Counted from the stretch's first letter, positions 38,701 to 48,848 are shown. The stretch: DNA of 64,000 nucleotides from an uncultured Sulfitobacter sp. (GCA_947501805.1 CANMXJ010000014.1:35975-99974); one strand, 5' to 3'. Numbers and translations are program-made. The notes: generated by a model not told the origin, from the letters alone.

Positions 38701-40956
38701 ATCTGTCCCGAAGGGATTGTCCTGTTGATCAAATTTCTCGACCACACCAGTTTCCAGATTCACTTCGATCCGCGCCGGGATCAACGATGGCACGTCTTGT
38801 TCCAGAAAGCCCATGACAGCCAGCCGCACAAAGTCGTCGTTTGTTTCAACCGTTTCGCTGTTTTCGACGGCGCGCCAGTTGTAGGCTTGCGCGCTCCATC
38901 CATTATAGGAACGCTCGGATATCCCCCCGTACCAAAGCTCATGATCAACATTGCCGGAATGGACGTAGGTGTCATCACCCGGTCCCGCGATGAAAAGGTT
39001 CCTCCCCTCGCCCCCGTCAACGTAATCGTCTCCAGCGCCACCAACCAGCTGGTCTCGGCCCTGTCCACCAATGAGGGTATCGTCGCCTGCAAAGCCATTG
39101 ATCCTGTCTTGCAGATCACCACCGGTTAGGACGTTGTCCACCGCGTCCCCCCAGATCCAGCCTTTGGTGTCCGAGCCATTGGTGAGGTTTTCGATGCTGT
39201 TATAGGTTTCATAAAATTCAGGCGTGAAAGGCGTGCGCGCGGCGTCATTCGTCAGTGCCAAGTAGAGGATTGAATTCCCGCTGCCGTTCGCGCCATAGGT
39301 TTCGTAGGTAACCGTATCAGTGCCAGCCCCCCCGAAATAATCGTTCCACAGGAAGCTGCCGCCATCCAGGATATCATCTCCGTCGCCGCCATACAGAGTG
39401 TTGCGGCCCCCCGAATAGCCTTCATTCCCACGTCCCCCAAAAAGGTAGTCGTCTCCTCCTTCGCCATAGAGCGTATCACGTCCGATGTTTCCAAAAATGT
39501 AGTTTGGATCATCGTCGCCTCTGATAGAGTCGCCTTGGGTAGGGGTCGAGTTCGTGTAAAAAAAGTCCTCAAATTCGGCGATGTCAAAGGTCCGGTTGGA
39601 GAAGATGACCTTCTCGATGTTCAACAGTCTGTTCGACCCTTGCCGCCCGCCGCTGAACTCTTGGTGCGTAACGATCAGTGCGTCGTCTGTGCCGTAGCCA
39701 AACCGGAATTCCTCCCAGTTGCCAAAAAATACGGCACCGTCAACACCATCGCCGCCATCAATCACGTCATCGCCAAAGCCGCCAATTAATAAATCATTGC
39801 CAGTCCCGCCGATCAGCGTGTCATCACCAAGGCCACCGGCAACCAGATCATCGCCTGCCAGCGCATTCAGCAATGTGCCGGGTTCATCATCTGGCGGCGG
39901 ATTGTCGTCGTCGCCAATGACCAGTTCAGAGCCAGCGGTCGGATTCTCATTGACCGGACCCAGCAGGTCCGTACCCAAAATTTGATCGCTCAGATTGTCA
40001 ATCGCCGCAACAAGGGGATCAATGACATTGCCCTGAAGTTCAGCAATTAGACTGTCCAGCGGCGCACCGAAATCTGGAAAAATGTCCAGCGTTGGCAGCC
40101 TGTCCAACCCAAGATCATCCAGAATATCCGAGAAAAGATCCGTGACTCCAAGCGCATCAATAATCGGATTTACCACCAGACCAATGGTATTATTATAAAT
40201 GAATTCAATGGCATCAAGAGCCCATTGAACGGGTTCCAGAACGCTTTGCAACTCCCCCAGCGGACCGCTCAGGAAATTGAGACTGTCGACGATATTGGTG
40301 ATGTCATAAAGCGCCCTCATGATCGCACGGCCAGGTTCAATGATGCCGTTGAGCGCGTTCGCTACGTTTTCCTGCGCGGTTTGCACCGTATCCAGCGCGT
40401 CAATGATTGGCTGATAACCTTGATTGATCCCCAGCACCGTCGCATTCGCCGCCGCAATAGCGCTGTTGAATTCTGTCGGGATGTCAAACCCTTCAGTGTT
40501 TTCCACAACGTCCACCGCGTCCGCAAGGCCGTCTTTCACCGACCCCAACTCTTTCAGCTCCGCATCAATGAGGATGACTTGAGCCTCAAGAACCAGTTTC
40601 TCAGCTTTGACAAGGTTAAGAATGTCTGTGAACTGACTTTCTGCAGGCTTGGCCGCTTCTGCCGCTGCGCGCACGTCGGCTGCGCGATCCTCTACAACAT
40701 CAATTGCACGTTTGAGCGCGTTAACGATTGACCCGACAGGGCCGCTTAATTTCGACACCAATACCAAAGCCGTCTCAAGACCCGAAGCGATACTTTCAAG
40801 AGCGGTTGCGTTAGTGTCGATTTTTTCCAACGCGTTGAGTGCGTTTTCAGTGATCTCCAGCGCCTTGATCGCGGTTGAAACAGCACCGCGTGTCGTCGAA
40901 AGCGCACCTGTCACCTGGTTGATATTGTTTTGAAAAATAAGAATTTCGCTCGGCAT
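35767..40956 (-). CDS. Giant RTX protein (1729 aa) with alpha-helical N-terminal domain and LamG-like domain
   Basis: N-terminus ~330 aa helical; multiple RTX blocks; LamG/ConA-like FDMPTDDVTVELLFRANDG...HRLSASYDGGTGAVALFLNGTEIASG...GDIADVRVWDEVRSTAEI; C-terminus QQDWRDATTS...ASLTDAAFVF. Confidence 0.92.
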   Translation of the reverse strand: MPSEILIFQNNINQVTGALSTTRGAVSTAIKALEITENALNALEKIDTNATALESIASGLETALVLVSKLSGPVGSIVNALKRAIDVVEDRAADVRAAAEAAKPAESQFTDILNLVKAEKLVLEAQVILIDAELKELGSVKDGLADAVDVVENTEGFDIPTEFNSAIAAANATVLGINQGYQPIIDALDTVQTAQENVANALNGIIEPGRAIMRALYDITNIVDSLNFLSGPLGELQSVLEPVQWALDAIEFIYNNTIGLVVNPIIDALGVTDLFSDILDDLGLDRLPTLDIFPDFGAPLDSLIAELQGNVIDPLVAAIDNLSDQILGTDLLGPVNENPTAGSELVIGDDDNPPPDDEPGTLLNALAGDDLVAGGLGDDTLIGGTGNDLLIGGFGDDVIDGGDGVDGAVFFGNWEEFRFGYGTDDALIVTHQEFSGGRQGSNRLLNIEKVIFSNRTFDIAEFEDFFYTNSTPTQGDSIRGDDDPNYIFGNIGRDTLYGEGGDDYLFGGRGNEGYSGGRNTLYGGDGDDILDGGSFLWNDYFGGAGTDTVTYETYGANGSGNSILYLALTNDAARTPFTPEFYETYNSIENLTNGSDTKGWIWGDAVDNVLTGGDLQDRINGFAGDDTLIGGQGRDQLVGGAGDDYVDGGEGRNLFIAGPGDDTYVHSGNVDHELWYGGISERSYNGWSAQAYNWRAVENSETVETNDDFVRLAVMGFLEQDVPSLIPARIEVNLETGVVEKFDQQDNPFGTDTLVSIDTVTGSQGNDTFYGATFQHEINGGGGNDLFIGVDQDEEQFYNNWSGDAGNDTFRPGVGLTSINGGDGRDRVEVSKDGFFSFSGGDGADTASFTGSGRAWDFDPSRSVEQAEGFTPGDIRNIDTQKYADVDVKSIRETEQIIGSRFDDILRTSNGTASGGDVTNLRGFDGNDQLYSNASNPSAVAPAHFLSGGNGDDLLYGAGGNENLLGGAGNDRFWDVAPGKTHANLGVDSYQGGAGNDRFYFSESTFTIRNITGGDGFDTADFSRYETAVDINLVTSSNLDRISEIEEVRGSQYSDVIEGDDIFNSLIGMNGNDLLRGLGGDDKIYTGRGNDTVDGGSGNDHIFAALGNNIVRGDTGTDTLSFEAYQSGEESQPTTGWVPDAFFGSVVADLQAGLATFTPDDDLPVYETDFSSIENLTGTQSADMLRGDSGANVINGGLGAGADLIEGRYGADILFGGDGADTIYGGFESATQPNFSNTAAVSFNRGAENQQAAVLDTFDMPTDDVTVELLFRANDGVLPSSYMSFFSYAAGIPVDQEELLIFGYTTTLSETLGVRINGNNFLSAVPTSTILDGEIHRLSASYDGGTGAVALFLNGTEIASGVTNAGGLAADGRVVIGQDQDADGLFRPRKTMPGDIADVRVWDEVRSTAEIDALAFVDGLDPLANPALVTNWVPDDARPAILQDVISGADLQLVGGPGFSSFTDGDDTVDGGGGNDLLTGGGGDDNLRGDTGADVLRGESGNDVLSGGRENDVLNGGDGEDVLFAGSGNDLVFGGAGFDKLFGGAGSDRLFGGASNDIVNGGADNDIINTGSGNDLIFGQNGNDLVFAQSGNDDIFGGAGNDKLFGGSGNDEINGGAGNDDIFGGAGVDLINGAVGNDVMSGGGGADRFVLVANQGDDRITDFTGIDRLDISSFGVTDGTASQQDWRDATTSVGTSGGGANVTINWVGGGALIIENIGVASLTDAAFVF

Positions 40957-41306
40957 AAAATGCTCCGATCACAAAGAATTTTTTAATGGTCAAATACGTA
41001 ACGGGCCAAACGGCCGCTCATGAAACGCTCCAGATTGTTTCGCTGGCTTCGCGGTTTTGGAACCACCCGAATATCCTGCCCGCCTGCGTGTCGCGTTCGA
41101 TGTTTCAAGTCTTGCGCGAAGACGCTGATAAGCATTCTCTCTTGAAAACATGCCATTTCGGCAGGTGCGTTCAATTGGAATACCATTGGAAATCTTCCCT
41201 CAAGTGTCTTGAAACAGACCTTCACATTGCAGGAAGTTGGACGATCCTTGTATCGGGCGATCATCCTATTTTCGCGGATTTGCGGATCGTTACGACACGA
41301 CGGGTG

Positions 41307-43286
41307 TCAACCTTTCGCCAACGGGAAAGAAACGCCAATGCTTAACCCGCCGGACCGCTCGCATAACAGATTGACCTCATAGCCCGTAGATCGCGCCAAC
41401 TCATCAACGATGGCCAATCCCAGACCGGCACCGTCTTTTCCCTCGGCGGTTTGAAACAACCTTGTGCTGCGCTCTTTGGCCTTGAGAAATTCAGCGCGGC
41501 TCAGCCCCCGTCCGGTATCGTGGATTTCCACACGCAGCTTTTCACCACGCTTTCGCACACAAAACAGAATGCGTCCGTTGTCGGTATATTTTATGGCATT
41601 TGACAACAGGTTCGACAGGATGCGCATTGCCTCCATAGATGAAACAATAGTGTCATGTCTTGATGGGAAATAGCACAAATCAAGCCCCTTGGCCGTTGCG
41701 TCAGGCAGGAACATTTGCATGACACTATCCGCCACTTTACGCAGCGCGAAACGACTTGTGGCATCGTCCGCTTCCTCCGCCTCCAACGCTTTCAACGTAA
41801 CCTTATTTTCACGCTGTTGGCTCGCGGCGTTCATCAATCCCTCAATGTAAAAGAATGACTTCTCCATTTCATCGATGGCAATGGGCGTTTGCTCTGCATT
41901 GTTTGAAAGTGCGCGCACGCTCAGACGCAAAGCTGCAAGGGGTTGTTGCAGATCATGCAGCGTATTTGCACTGGCCACGTCACGCGATCTAAGCTGCTCG
42001 CTCTCCTGCGCAAAGCGTCGCTCAAGGTCGGACAAACGCGCCAGGAGCTTAAGATTGCGGTTCTCCTCTGCGTAGCGTCTGTTGATTGCCGCTTGGCGTG
42101 AAAGACGCAGTTGATTGTAGCGATCCGCAATCGACAGACCCATCAGGGAAGCGTCCACAACCATCACGGTCCGGATCACATCATTCTGAAAATCCTGCGA
42201 AATTTCGAGGCCGATCCAGTGGCGCAGACTCATGATGGAGGCCGCGAATAGGAATCCAACCCAAGCGATCACGAAAAACCGAACTTCCTTGAACCGGGTC
42301 AGCGCGGCGACAAACCCCGAAAACGCACACATCCCGACCGAAATGAGAGATAGTAACACCAGCAATTTTTTGAGTGTCTGATTGTCCAGAAAGGCCGATG
42401 ACACCACCATGGCGAAGGCCAATCCCATCACCCCCCAAAGCAACTTGTCGATAATGGGGTGATTGACCTTTGTATTCAAAAAAACCCGGGCAAAATTGGG
42501 CGATAGAATAATGACCCCCGCCCCCAGCGGAATGGATGCAAAGCTGTTCCACGCAGGCGCGTTGGGCCAGAAATATTGAAAAGTGACCCCGTCCGAATGC
42601 ATGACAAAAAGAAGTGCGGCCAACCAGCTACCGATATATGCTGCAAAAACCGGATGACGGTATATCGCCAATGCCAAAGAAGCCAACAGCAGCGGAATAA
42701 TCATCATACCATAATAGAGGAAATTTTTGGCCGATCGCGCGGCGGCGCGGGCTGCAAAGCTGGTCTCCGTTTCGAACCCGAACGCCAGATGCGACGACCC
42801 TTGAGACCAGTACTTGATCAGGATCGTTGCTGTCTCTCCGGGTGGCAGGTTTAGGGGCGCAACCATTTCCGGATAAGCGATTGGCCGTTTATGGAATGTG
42901 TCCCCCAGACCAACGTCATAGGTCGTCTTGATCGCGCCTGCGGCACTCAACACATGCACCTCAAGAAGCTGTTTGAAATTCTCGCGAAAGTGGATGCGCC
43001 AGGATCGCACGTCTTGGGTGGTATTGATGGCTGAAAGACGCAACCAAATGGTACTGTCGGTATATCCGAAGTCCGGCGAAACGGTCGTGACAGGTGAAAA
43101 GGCTGCCTCCGGCAAAGCCAGTATATCGGCCGGTTTCAACTCTCCCGCAGGTTCCAGAAAGTAGTCAATATGTCCCTGAAGGCTTTCCGGTGCCCGCGGC
43201 CCATCCAGCCCAACCACCGGCGATTTCGCCAACAAAGGTGTCGCGAGCAGAAGAAAAAACGTTGCCATAACTGCAAGAAGGCGCAT
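41307..43286 (-). CDS. 7TMR-DISM sensor histidine kinase
   Basis: Signal peptide MRLLAVMATFFLLLATPLLA; DISM extracellular and 7TM segments; H-box SANTLHDLQQPLAALRLSVRAL; N-box RILSNLLSNAIKYTDNG; G-box GAGLGLAIVDELA; ATG 43286. Confidence 0.9.
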   Translation of the reverse strand: MRLLAVMATFFLLLATPLLAKSPVVGLDGPRAPESLQGHIDYFLEPAGELKPADILALPEAAFSPVTTVSPDFGYTDSTIWLRLSAINTTQDVRSWRIHFRENFKQLLEVHVLSAAGAIKTTYDVGLGDTFHKRPIAYPEMVAPLNLPPGETATILIKYWSQGSSHLAFGFETETSFAARAAARSAKNFLYYGMMIIPLLLASLALAIYRHPVFAAYIGSWLAALLFVMHSDGVTFQYFWPNAPAWNSFASIPLGAGVIILSPNFARVFLNTKVNHPIIDKLLWGVMGLAFAMVVSSAFLDNQTLKKLLVLLSLISVGMCAFSGFVAALTRFKEVRFFVIAWVGFLFAASIMSLRHWIGLEISQDFQNDVIRTVMVVDASLMGLSIADRYNQLRLSRQAAINRRYAEENRNLKLLARLSDLERRFAQESEQLRSRDVASANTLHDLQQPLAALRLSVRALSNNAEQTPIAIDEMEKSFFYIEGLMNAASQQRENKVTLKALEAEEADDATSRFALRKVADSVMQMFLPDATAKGLDLCYFPSRHDTIVSSMEAMRILSNLLSNAIKYTDNGRILFCVRKRGEKLRVEIHDTGRGLSRAEFLKAKERSTRLFQTAEGKDGAGLGLAIVDELARSTGYEVNLLCERSGGLSIGVSFPLAKG

Positions 43287-43325
43287 GTTACTAGTCAGTG
43301 AGAAAGAAGAGCATCGCGAAAAAAT

Positions 43326-43955
43326 ATGCCCGATGGCAAACCAAATCGGATCGTCATCGCCGACGATCACAGGCTTATTGCTTCCGGCTTGAGTATCGAG
43401 TTGGAAATGCATGGCTATGAGATTTCAGCGCTTGCACATGATGGGATAGATGCGATTGCATCCATCAAGTCGACGCAGCCCGACCTTGCGATCCTTGACA
43501 TCAACATGCCGGGTGCAAATGGCGTCGAGGTGTTCCTCGAAGCACAACGCTGGTCCCCCAAGACAAAATTTGCAGTGCTGACCGGGCATCCGTCGGCAAA
43601 CTTGTTTACCAGTCTTCTTGATGCCGGCGTGTGCGGAATCTTTCTCAAATCAGACCCCCCAACGGACATATGCGCCTATGTCGCCCGCATCCTTAAAGGC
43701 CAAATCGTTCTGTCCCCTTCCGTTGTAAGTGTTATGAGCAGTTCGAACGAAATCCCTGAATTGACAAACAGGGAGTTGCAGGTCCTCCAAGGTATTGCGC
43801 GGGGATTGTCCAATTCCATGCTGGCCGCGGACCTTGGCATCAGCGCCAAGACTGTCAACACACACCGGACAAACCTGATGAGGAAACTCGATGTTCATTC
43901 GTCGGCAACGCTCCTGGTTAAATCAATCAAAATGGAATTGGTAACAATAGAGTAA
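43326..43955 (+). CDS. NarL/LuxR-type response regulator
   Basis: IVIADDHRLIASGL, LAILDINMPGANGVEV (phosphoacceptor D), LTNRELQVLQGIARGLSNSMLAADLGISAKTVNTHRTNLMRKLDV; divergent from the kinase. Confidence 0.93.
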   Translation: MPDGKPNRIVIADDHRLIASGLSIELEMHGYEISALAHDGIDAIASIKSTQPDLAILDINMPGANGVEVFLEAQRWSPKTKFAVLTGHPSANLFTSLLDAGVCGIFLKSDPPTDICAYVARILKGQIVLSPSVVSVMSSSNEIPELTNRELQVLQGIARGLSNSMLAADLGISAKTVNTHRTNLMRKLDVHSSATLLVKSIKMELVTIE

Positions 43956-44441
43956 CATACCTTCGACGATGCCAAAGAACGCGATAGAAAAATCAAAACA
44001 TAACTGAAAAGGCGCGATCCGTATATCGGGCGATCGCCTGATTTTTCAGAGAAGTTGAACATCAGAGGCATGGACCTGGTCTTGTCGCACGTGCCTTCAG
44101 GTCTCTCAGAAAGACATCCAAAACCGGATCGCCGCCATCACGAAACCGGCACCTGCCCCTGCAAAACGGGCGGTCACCATGTCGCATTTCATTGTTTGCA
44201 TGCAACGTGCGACTTTAACCCCTCACCCAGCCACCCGGACAGAGGTTTGTGGCGCAATTTTCACTGCAACCAGCGGAGCAGCCAACGTATCCCTATCCCC
44301 GAAAACGTGCCAATTCAGAAGCCGCAGGTAGCTGTCGCCTGACAGCCTTGCGCACCAAGCGGTTGAAACGGCGATTGTTTTCTCGCGCGCGGATAGATAC
44401 GCTGGTCACCAACGCATAAGAAATTTAGTGGATCAAATGAT

Positions 44442-45212
44442 ATGACCCAGAATCACTCAGACTCATCCCCCTGTGCTGATTGCAACATCCGCAACCGCGC
44501 TGTTTGCGCGACCTGCGATCAGGACGAGCTGAAGATGCTGGAAGAGATCAAGTATTATCGCACCTATGATCCCGGCCAGCCCATTATGTTTGAAGGCGAT
44601 GAAATGCAGTTTCTCGCCTCTGTGGTCACAGGTTCGGTCAAACTTTCCCGGACCTTGCCAGATGGTCGCAAACAAATGCTGGGTCTATTGCTGCCCTCCG
44701 ATTTTATCGGCCGTCCGGGTCGCAAGAACGTCGACTATGACGTCGAAGCCATTCAGAAAGTGACGTTGTGTTGTTTCCGGCGCAAGCCGTTTGAAGCCAT
44801 GATCGAAAAGACACCGCACATTGGCCAGCGCCTTTTGGTAATGTCGCTGGATGAGTTGGAAGTGGCGCGCGAATGGATGATGCTGTTGGGCCGCAAGACC
44901 GCGCGGGAGAAGATAAGCTGCCTGCTCTCGCTGATTGCGCGGCGCTATGCGTCCTTGCACCTGAAATCCATTGGCGGGCGCCAGTCTTTCGAGATGCCGA
45001 TTTCGCGCGAAGCGATGGGGGAATATCTTGGCCTCACGATCGAAACCGTTAGCCGCCAGATGACGTCCTTGCGCAAGGACGGCTTGATCGAAATTGCCGG
45101 CAGCCGGACAATCACCATTCCCGACCTCGCGGCATTGATGGCCGAAACCGGCGATTATATCGAAGCTCCTATGATGAATGAAACACATAGCCTGACCCAA
45201 CATCGCGTTTAA
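44442..45212 (+). CDS. fnrL: Crp/Fnr-family regulator, FnrL-type with N-terminal Cys cluster
   Basis: CADCNIRNRAVCATCDQDEL; FEGDEMQFLASVVTGSVKLSRTLPDGRKQMLGLLLPSDFIGRP; HTH ISREAMGEYLGLTIETVSRQMTSLRKDGLI; next to cco genes with FNR boxes. Confidence 0.9.
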   Translation: MTQNHSDSSPCADCNIRNRAVCATCDQDELKMLEEIKYYRTYDPGQPIMFEGDEMQFLASVVTGSVKLSRTLPDGRKQMLGLLLPSDFIGRPGRKNVDYDVEAIQKVTLCCFRRKPFEAMIEKTPHIGQRLLVMSLDELEVAREWMMLLGRKTAREKISCLLSLIARRYASLHLKSIGGRQSFEMPISREAMGEYLGLTIETVSRQMTSLRKDGLIEIAGSRTITIPDLAALMAETGDYIEAPMMNETHSLTQHRV

Positions 45213-46048
45213 TGTGCCATGAAGACGGGTGTTTGCGCACGCGTCAGCATGTCCCGTGTGGTGCCGCCAAAGATAGCCTGACGCAGGCGCGAACGCCCAT
45301 AGGCTCCCATCACGATCATCTCACAGCCCAGTTCTTGCGCCCGGTGTTCCAATGTCGCAGAGATACTCTTGTCCATTTGATTGCAGACAGAGACTTCGCA
45401 TTTAATCCCGTGACGTGACAAATACTGGGCAAAGGCACCGCCGGGATCGGATCGGTCGGGCGCATCTTTGGGCGGATCAACCAACACAACATGCACATGA
45501 GAGGCTGCTGTCAGGATCGGCATCGCATAGCGGGCAGCACGCAGAGCGGCGGCACTTTCGTCCCAGCTGACCATGATTTTGCGCGGGGGTGCCATGATCG
45601 CAGTGGCTTCCGGCAGCAACAACAGCGGTGTATCCGCGTCAAAAAGAATGGTCTCTGCCAACATGCGCGTGGTGTCGTGATGCGCGCTTCCCGACCTTTG
45701 TTGCTGGATCACCAGATCGCTGAACCGGACGTGATGTGCAATCTCGCGACCACTGGCCGAAGACGTGACCCCGATCGGGTCCACATTCCAGCGGATGTCT
45801 TCATCCGCCAGTTTGGCTGTGGCATGATCGGCAAGTGATCTGGCCTGTTCAATACTGTCCGCAACTCCATAAGCAGTTGGCACGGCATCAAGCGCTGTTT
45901 GAACCATACCTGTCTGGTCAATCCCGATGGCAAGAGCCAGAACCTGCAAATGGGCATCCATCGCGCGGGCAAATCCGATCGCCGCATCAAGTTGTTCGGT
46001 AGCCCCGTCGATATCGGTCAGGATCGTCGCGACAGTCTGGATTGACAT
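45209..46048 (-). CDS. Universal stress protein (UspA family)
   Basis: C-terminal GCEMIVMGAYGRSRLRQAIFGGTTRDMLTRAQTPVFMAH; tandem Usp fold; ATG 46048. Confidence 0.9.
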   Translation of the reverse strand: MSIQTVATILTDIDGATEQLDAAIGFARAMDAHLQVLALAIGIDQTGMVQTALDAVPTAYGVADSIEQARSLADHATAKLADEDIRWNVDPIGVTSSASGREIAHHVRFSDLVIQQQRSGSAHHDTTRMLAETILFDADTPLLLLPEATAIMAPPRKIMVSWDESAAALRAARYAMPILTAASHVHVVLVDPPKDAPDRSDPGGAFAQYLSRHGIKCEVSVCNQMDKSISATLEHRAQELGCEMIVMGAYGRSRLRQAIFGGTTRDMLTRAQTPVFMAH

Positions 46049-46139
46049 CAAGGTATTCTCCTACTTTCAGATCCGGAGCATGAAAAGTCGCTCCGGCATC
46101 TGAGCCCGTTCTCCTTGGCATGAAGTTTCGCCGGATTCA

Positions 46140-46153
46140 TTGACTCAGATCAA
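46140..46153. promoter_or_regulatory. FNR box TTGACTCAGATCAA
   Basis: 13/14 match to the general TTGATNNNNATCAA consensus, in the usp/ccoN intergenic region. Confidence 0.8.
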
Positions 46154-46248
46154 AGACCCCACTTGCGGCCTTTGAGAAAAGACCCCATGCGAACGAGCGC
46201 CCGCGTGCTGTCGATTCTGGCTGCGTGGGTGAATGAAGGGACAAAAAA

Positions 46249-47853
46249 ATGACGTCTAACTATTTGAAACTGATTGTATTGGCGGGGGTGACGCTGTTTG
46301 CGGCGCTTGCGGCCAGTTGGGGCCGCGATCTGGCCTATCAGGTACATGCGGTTCTGATCATGGTGATCGCTGCCGGCATGTTTATCTGGGTATTGCGCAA
46401 TACGGACGAACCGGTGCGTGCAGGAGTAGATGACAACGGTTATATGGATGATGTGATCCGTGCCGGTGTGATCGCCACGACCTTCTGGGGCATTGTGGGA
46501 TTCCTTGCCGGAACGTTCATCGCGTTCCAGCTTGCCTTTCCGGCGCTCAACTTTGACTGGGCACAACCCTACTTCAATTTCGGACGTCTACGCCCCCTGC
46601 ACACCTCTGCGGTGATTTTTGCCTTCGGGGGCAATGCGCTGATCATGTCTTCCTTCTATATCGTTCAACGCACCTGCGGAACGCGCCTTTGGGGCGGCAA
46701 CCTGCGTTGGTTCGTTTTCTGGGGCTATCAGTTGTTCATTGTTCTGGCGGCTACGGGCTATGTACTGGGTGCAACCCAATCACGTGAATATGCCGAACCT
46801 GAATGGTATATCGACATTTGGTTGACGATCATCTGGGTATCCTACCTTGCCATTTACATGGGCACGCTGATCAAGCGTCAGGAAAAACACATCTATGTGG
46901 CCAACTGGTTCTTCCTTGCCTTCATCGTCACCGTCGCGATGCTGCATATCGTCAACAACCTGCACGTGCCCGTCAGCATTTGGGGGTCCAAATCTGTTCA
47001 GGTCTTCTCGGGCGTGCAAGATGCCATGACACAGTGGTGGTACGGCCATAACGCCGTGGGCTTCTTCCTGACCGCCGGCTTCCTTGGCATGATGTACTAT
47101 TTCGTACCCAAGCAGGCCGAACGTCCTGTGTTCTCTTACAAGCTGTCCATTATCCACTTCTGGGCGCTGATCTTTTTGTACATCTGGGCGGGTCCGCACC
47201 ACTTGCATTACACTGCCCTGCCTGACTGGGCGGCGACCCTTGGCATGGTGTTCTCCATCATCCTGTGGATGCCTTCATGGGGTGGTATGATCAACGGTCT
47301 GATGACGCTGAACGGCGCTTGGGACAAGTTGCGCACCGATCCGATCATCCGGATGATGGTCATTTCGCTGGCCTTCTACGGTATGTCGACCTTTGAGGGT
47401 CCGATGATGTCAATCCGCGCGGTCAACTCCCTGTCACACTACACTGACTGGACCATTGGCCACGTACACTCCGGCGTCTTGGGCTGGAACGGCATGATCA
47501 CCTTTGCCGCGCTGTATTTCCTGACACCGAAACTTTGGGGGCGTGCACAAATGTACTCCATGTCTGCGATCAACTGGCACTTCTGGTTGGCCACCATCGG
47601 GATCGTTCTTTATGCGGCGTCCATGTGGGTCACCGGCATCATGGAAGGCCTGATGTGGCGTGAAGTCGACAGCCAGGGCTTCCTTGTGAACTCCTTTGCC
47701 GACACCGTCGCTGCCAAGTTCCCGATGTATGTTGTGCGCGGTTTGGGCGGGGTCATGTACCTTGCAGGTGCCATGATCATGGTCTGGAACCTGTGGATGA
47801 CCATCCGTGGCGGGAGCAAAGTCACTGCCCCCGTCGGTGTTCCGGCTGAGTAA
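46249..47853 (+). CDS. ccoN: cbb3-type cytochrome c oxidase subunit I
   Basis: [90 protein letters not shown]. Confidence 0.97.
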   Translation: MTSNYLKLIVLAGVTLFAALAASWGRDLAYQVHAVLIMVIAAGMFIWVLRNTDEPVRAGVDDNGYMDDVIRAGVIATTFWGIVGFLAGTFIAFQLAFPALNFDWAQPYFNFGRLRPLHTSAVIFAFGGNALIMSSFYIVQRTCGTRLWGGNLRWFVFWGYQLFIVLAATGYVLGATQSREYAEPEWYIDIWLTIIWVSYLAIYMGTLIKRQEKHIYVANWFFLAFIVTVAMLHIVNNLHVPVSIWGSKSVQVFSGVQDAMTQWWYGHNAVGFFLTAGFLGMMYYFVPKQAERPVFSYKLSIIHFWALIFLYIWAGPHHLHYTALPDWAATLGMVFSIILWMPSWGGMINGLMTLNGAWDKLRTDPIIRMMVISLAFYGMSTFEGPMMSIRAVNSLSHYTDWTIGHVHSGVLGWNGMITFAALYFLTPKLWGRAQMYSMSAINWHFWLATIGIVLYAASMWVTGIMEGLMWREVDSQGFLVNSFADTVAAKFPMYVVRGLGGVMYLAGAMIMVWNLWMTIRGGSKVTAPVGVPAE

Positions 47854-47863
47854 GGAAAAAGAA

Positions 47864-48622
47864 ATGTCTGATACTGAAAACACACCGCCCAAAAAGGGCT
47901 TCCTTGCCAAACACGCGATGATCGAACGCTCGGCGACCTTGCTGATGGTTCTGTCGCTGGTCGTGGTTTCCATCGGTGGCATCGTAGAGATTGCACCGCT
48001 CTTCTACCTTGAAAACACAATCGAGGAAGTGGACGGCATGCGCCCCTACACGCCATTGGAACTAACGGGACGAGAGATCTACGTGCGAGAGGGCTGCTAT
48101 GTCTGCCACAGCCAGATGATCCGCCCCATGCGTGACGAAGTCGACCGCTACGGTCACTACTCGCTGGCAGCAGAAAGCATGTATGACCACCCGCATCAGT
48201 GGGGGTCAAAACGCACCGGGCCTGACGTGGCACGGGTTGGTGGTCGCTATTCCGACACGTGGCATGTGGATCATCTGATGGATCCGCAGTCTGTGGTGCC
48301 TGAATCGATCATGCCAAAGTATGCGTTCCTTGCGAGCACCGTTATCGACGGCAAGTACATCGAGGATCTGGTCAAGACACACCGTGTTGTCGGCGTGCCT
48401 TACTCGGACGAGATGGTCGAGAACGCCCGCGCAGACTTCAAGGCGCAGGCCGATCCGGACAGCGACTATGACGGATTGATCGAACGCTATGGCGTGACGG
48501 CGATCATCTCCAACTTTGATGGCCGTCCCGAATTAACCGAAATGGATGCGCTAATCGCCTATCTGCAAATGCTGGGTACACTGGTTGATTTCTCGACCTT
48601 TACCCCAGACGCAAGCCGCTAA
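47864..48622 (+). CDS. ccoO: cbb3-type cytochrome c oxidase subunit II
   Basis: [81 protein letters not shown]. Confidence 0.97.
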   Translation: MSDTENTPPKKGFLAKHAMIERSATLLMVLSLVVVSIGGIVEIAPLFYLENTIEEVDGMRPYTPLELTGREIYVREGCYVCHSQMIRPMRDEVDRYGHYSLAAESMYDHPHQWGSKRTGPDVARVGGRYSDTWHVDHLMDPQSVVPESIMPKYAFLASTVIDGKYIEDLVKTHRVVGVPYSDEMVENARADFKAQADPDSDYDGLIERYGVTAIISNFDGRPELTEMDALIAYLQMLGTLVDFSTFTPDASR

Positions 48623-48632
48623 GGAGGGCAAG

Positions 48633-48848
48633 ATGGAAACCTATTCTCTCCTACGCGAATTCGCAGACAGCTGGATGCTGCTTGCCATGACGTTGTTCTT
48701 TCTTGGTGTGATTGTCTGGGCGTTTCGCCCCGGCAGCACCAAGACCTACAAGGATACGGCAAGCATCCCGTTTCGTAACGAGACCAACCCGAGCCGAGAG
48801 CATGATGACGGCAAGGACGACAACGTCAAGATCGGAGGCGCGTCATGA
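48633..48848 (+). CDS. ccoQ: cbb3-type oxidase subunit CcoQ
   Basis: METYSLLREFADSWMLLAMTLFFLGVIVWAFRPGS; position between ccoO and ccoP. Confidence 0.93.
   Translation: METYSLLREFADSWMLLAMTLFFLGVIVWAFRPGSTKTYKDTASIPFRNETNPSREHDDGKDDNVKIGGAS

Noticed and set aside
44055-44342. 95-aa ORF between the response regulator and fnrL
   Set aside because: No coding character or homology recognised; treated as intergenic.
44425-44441. Possible FNR half-site (GATCAA) just upstream of fnrL
   Set aside because: Only one half of the dyad matches; insufficient for a site call.
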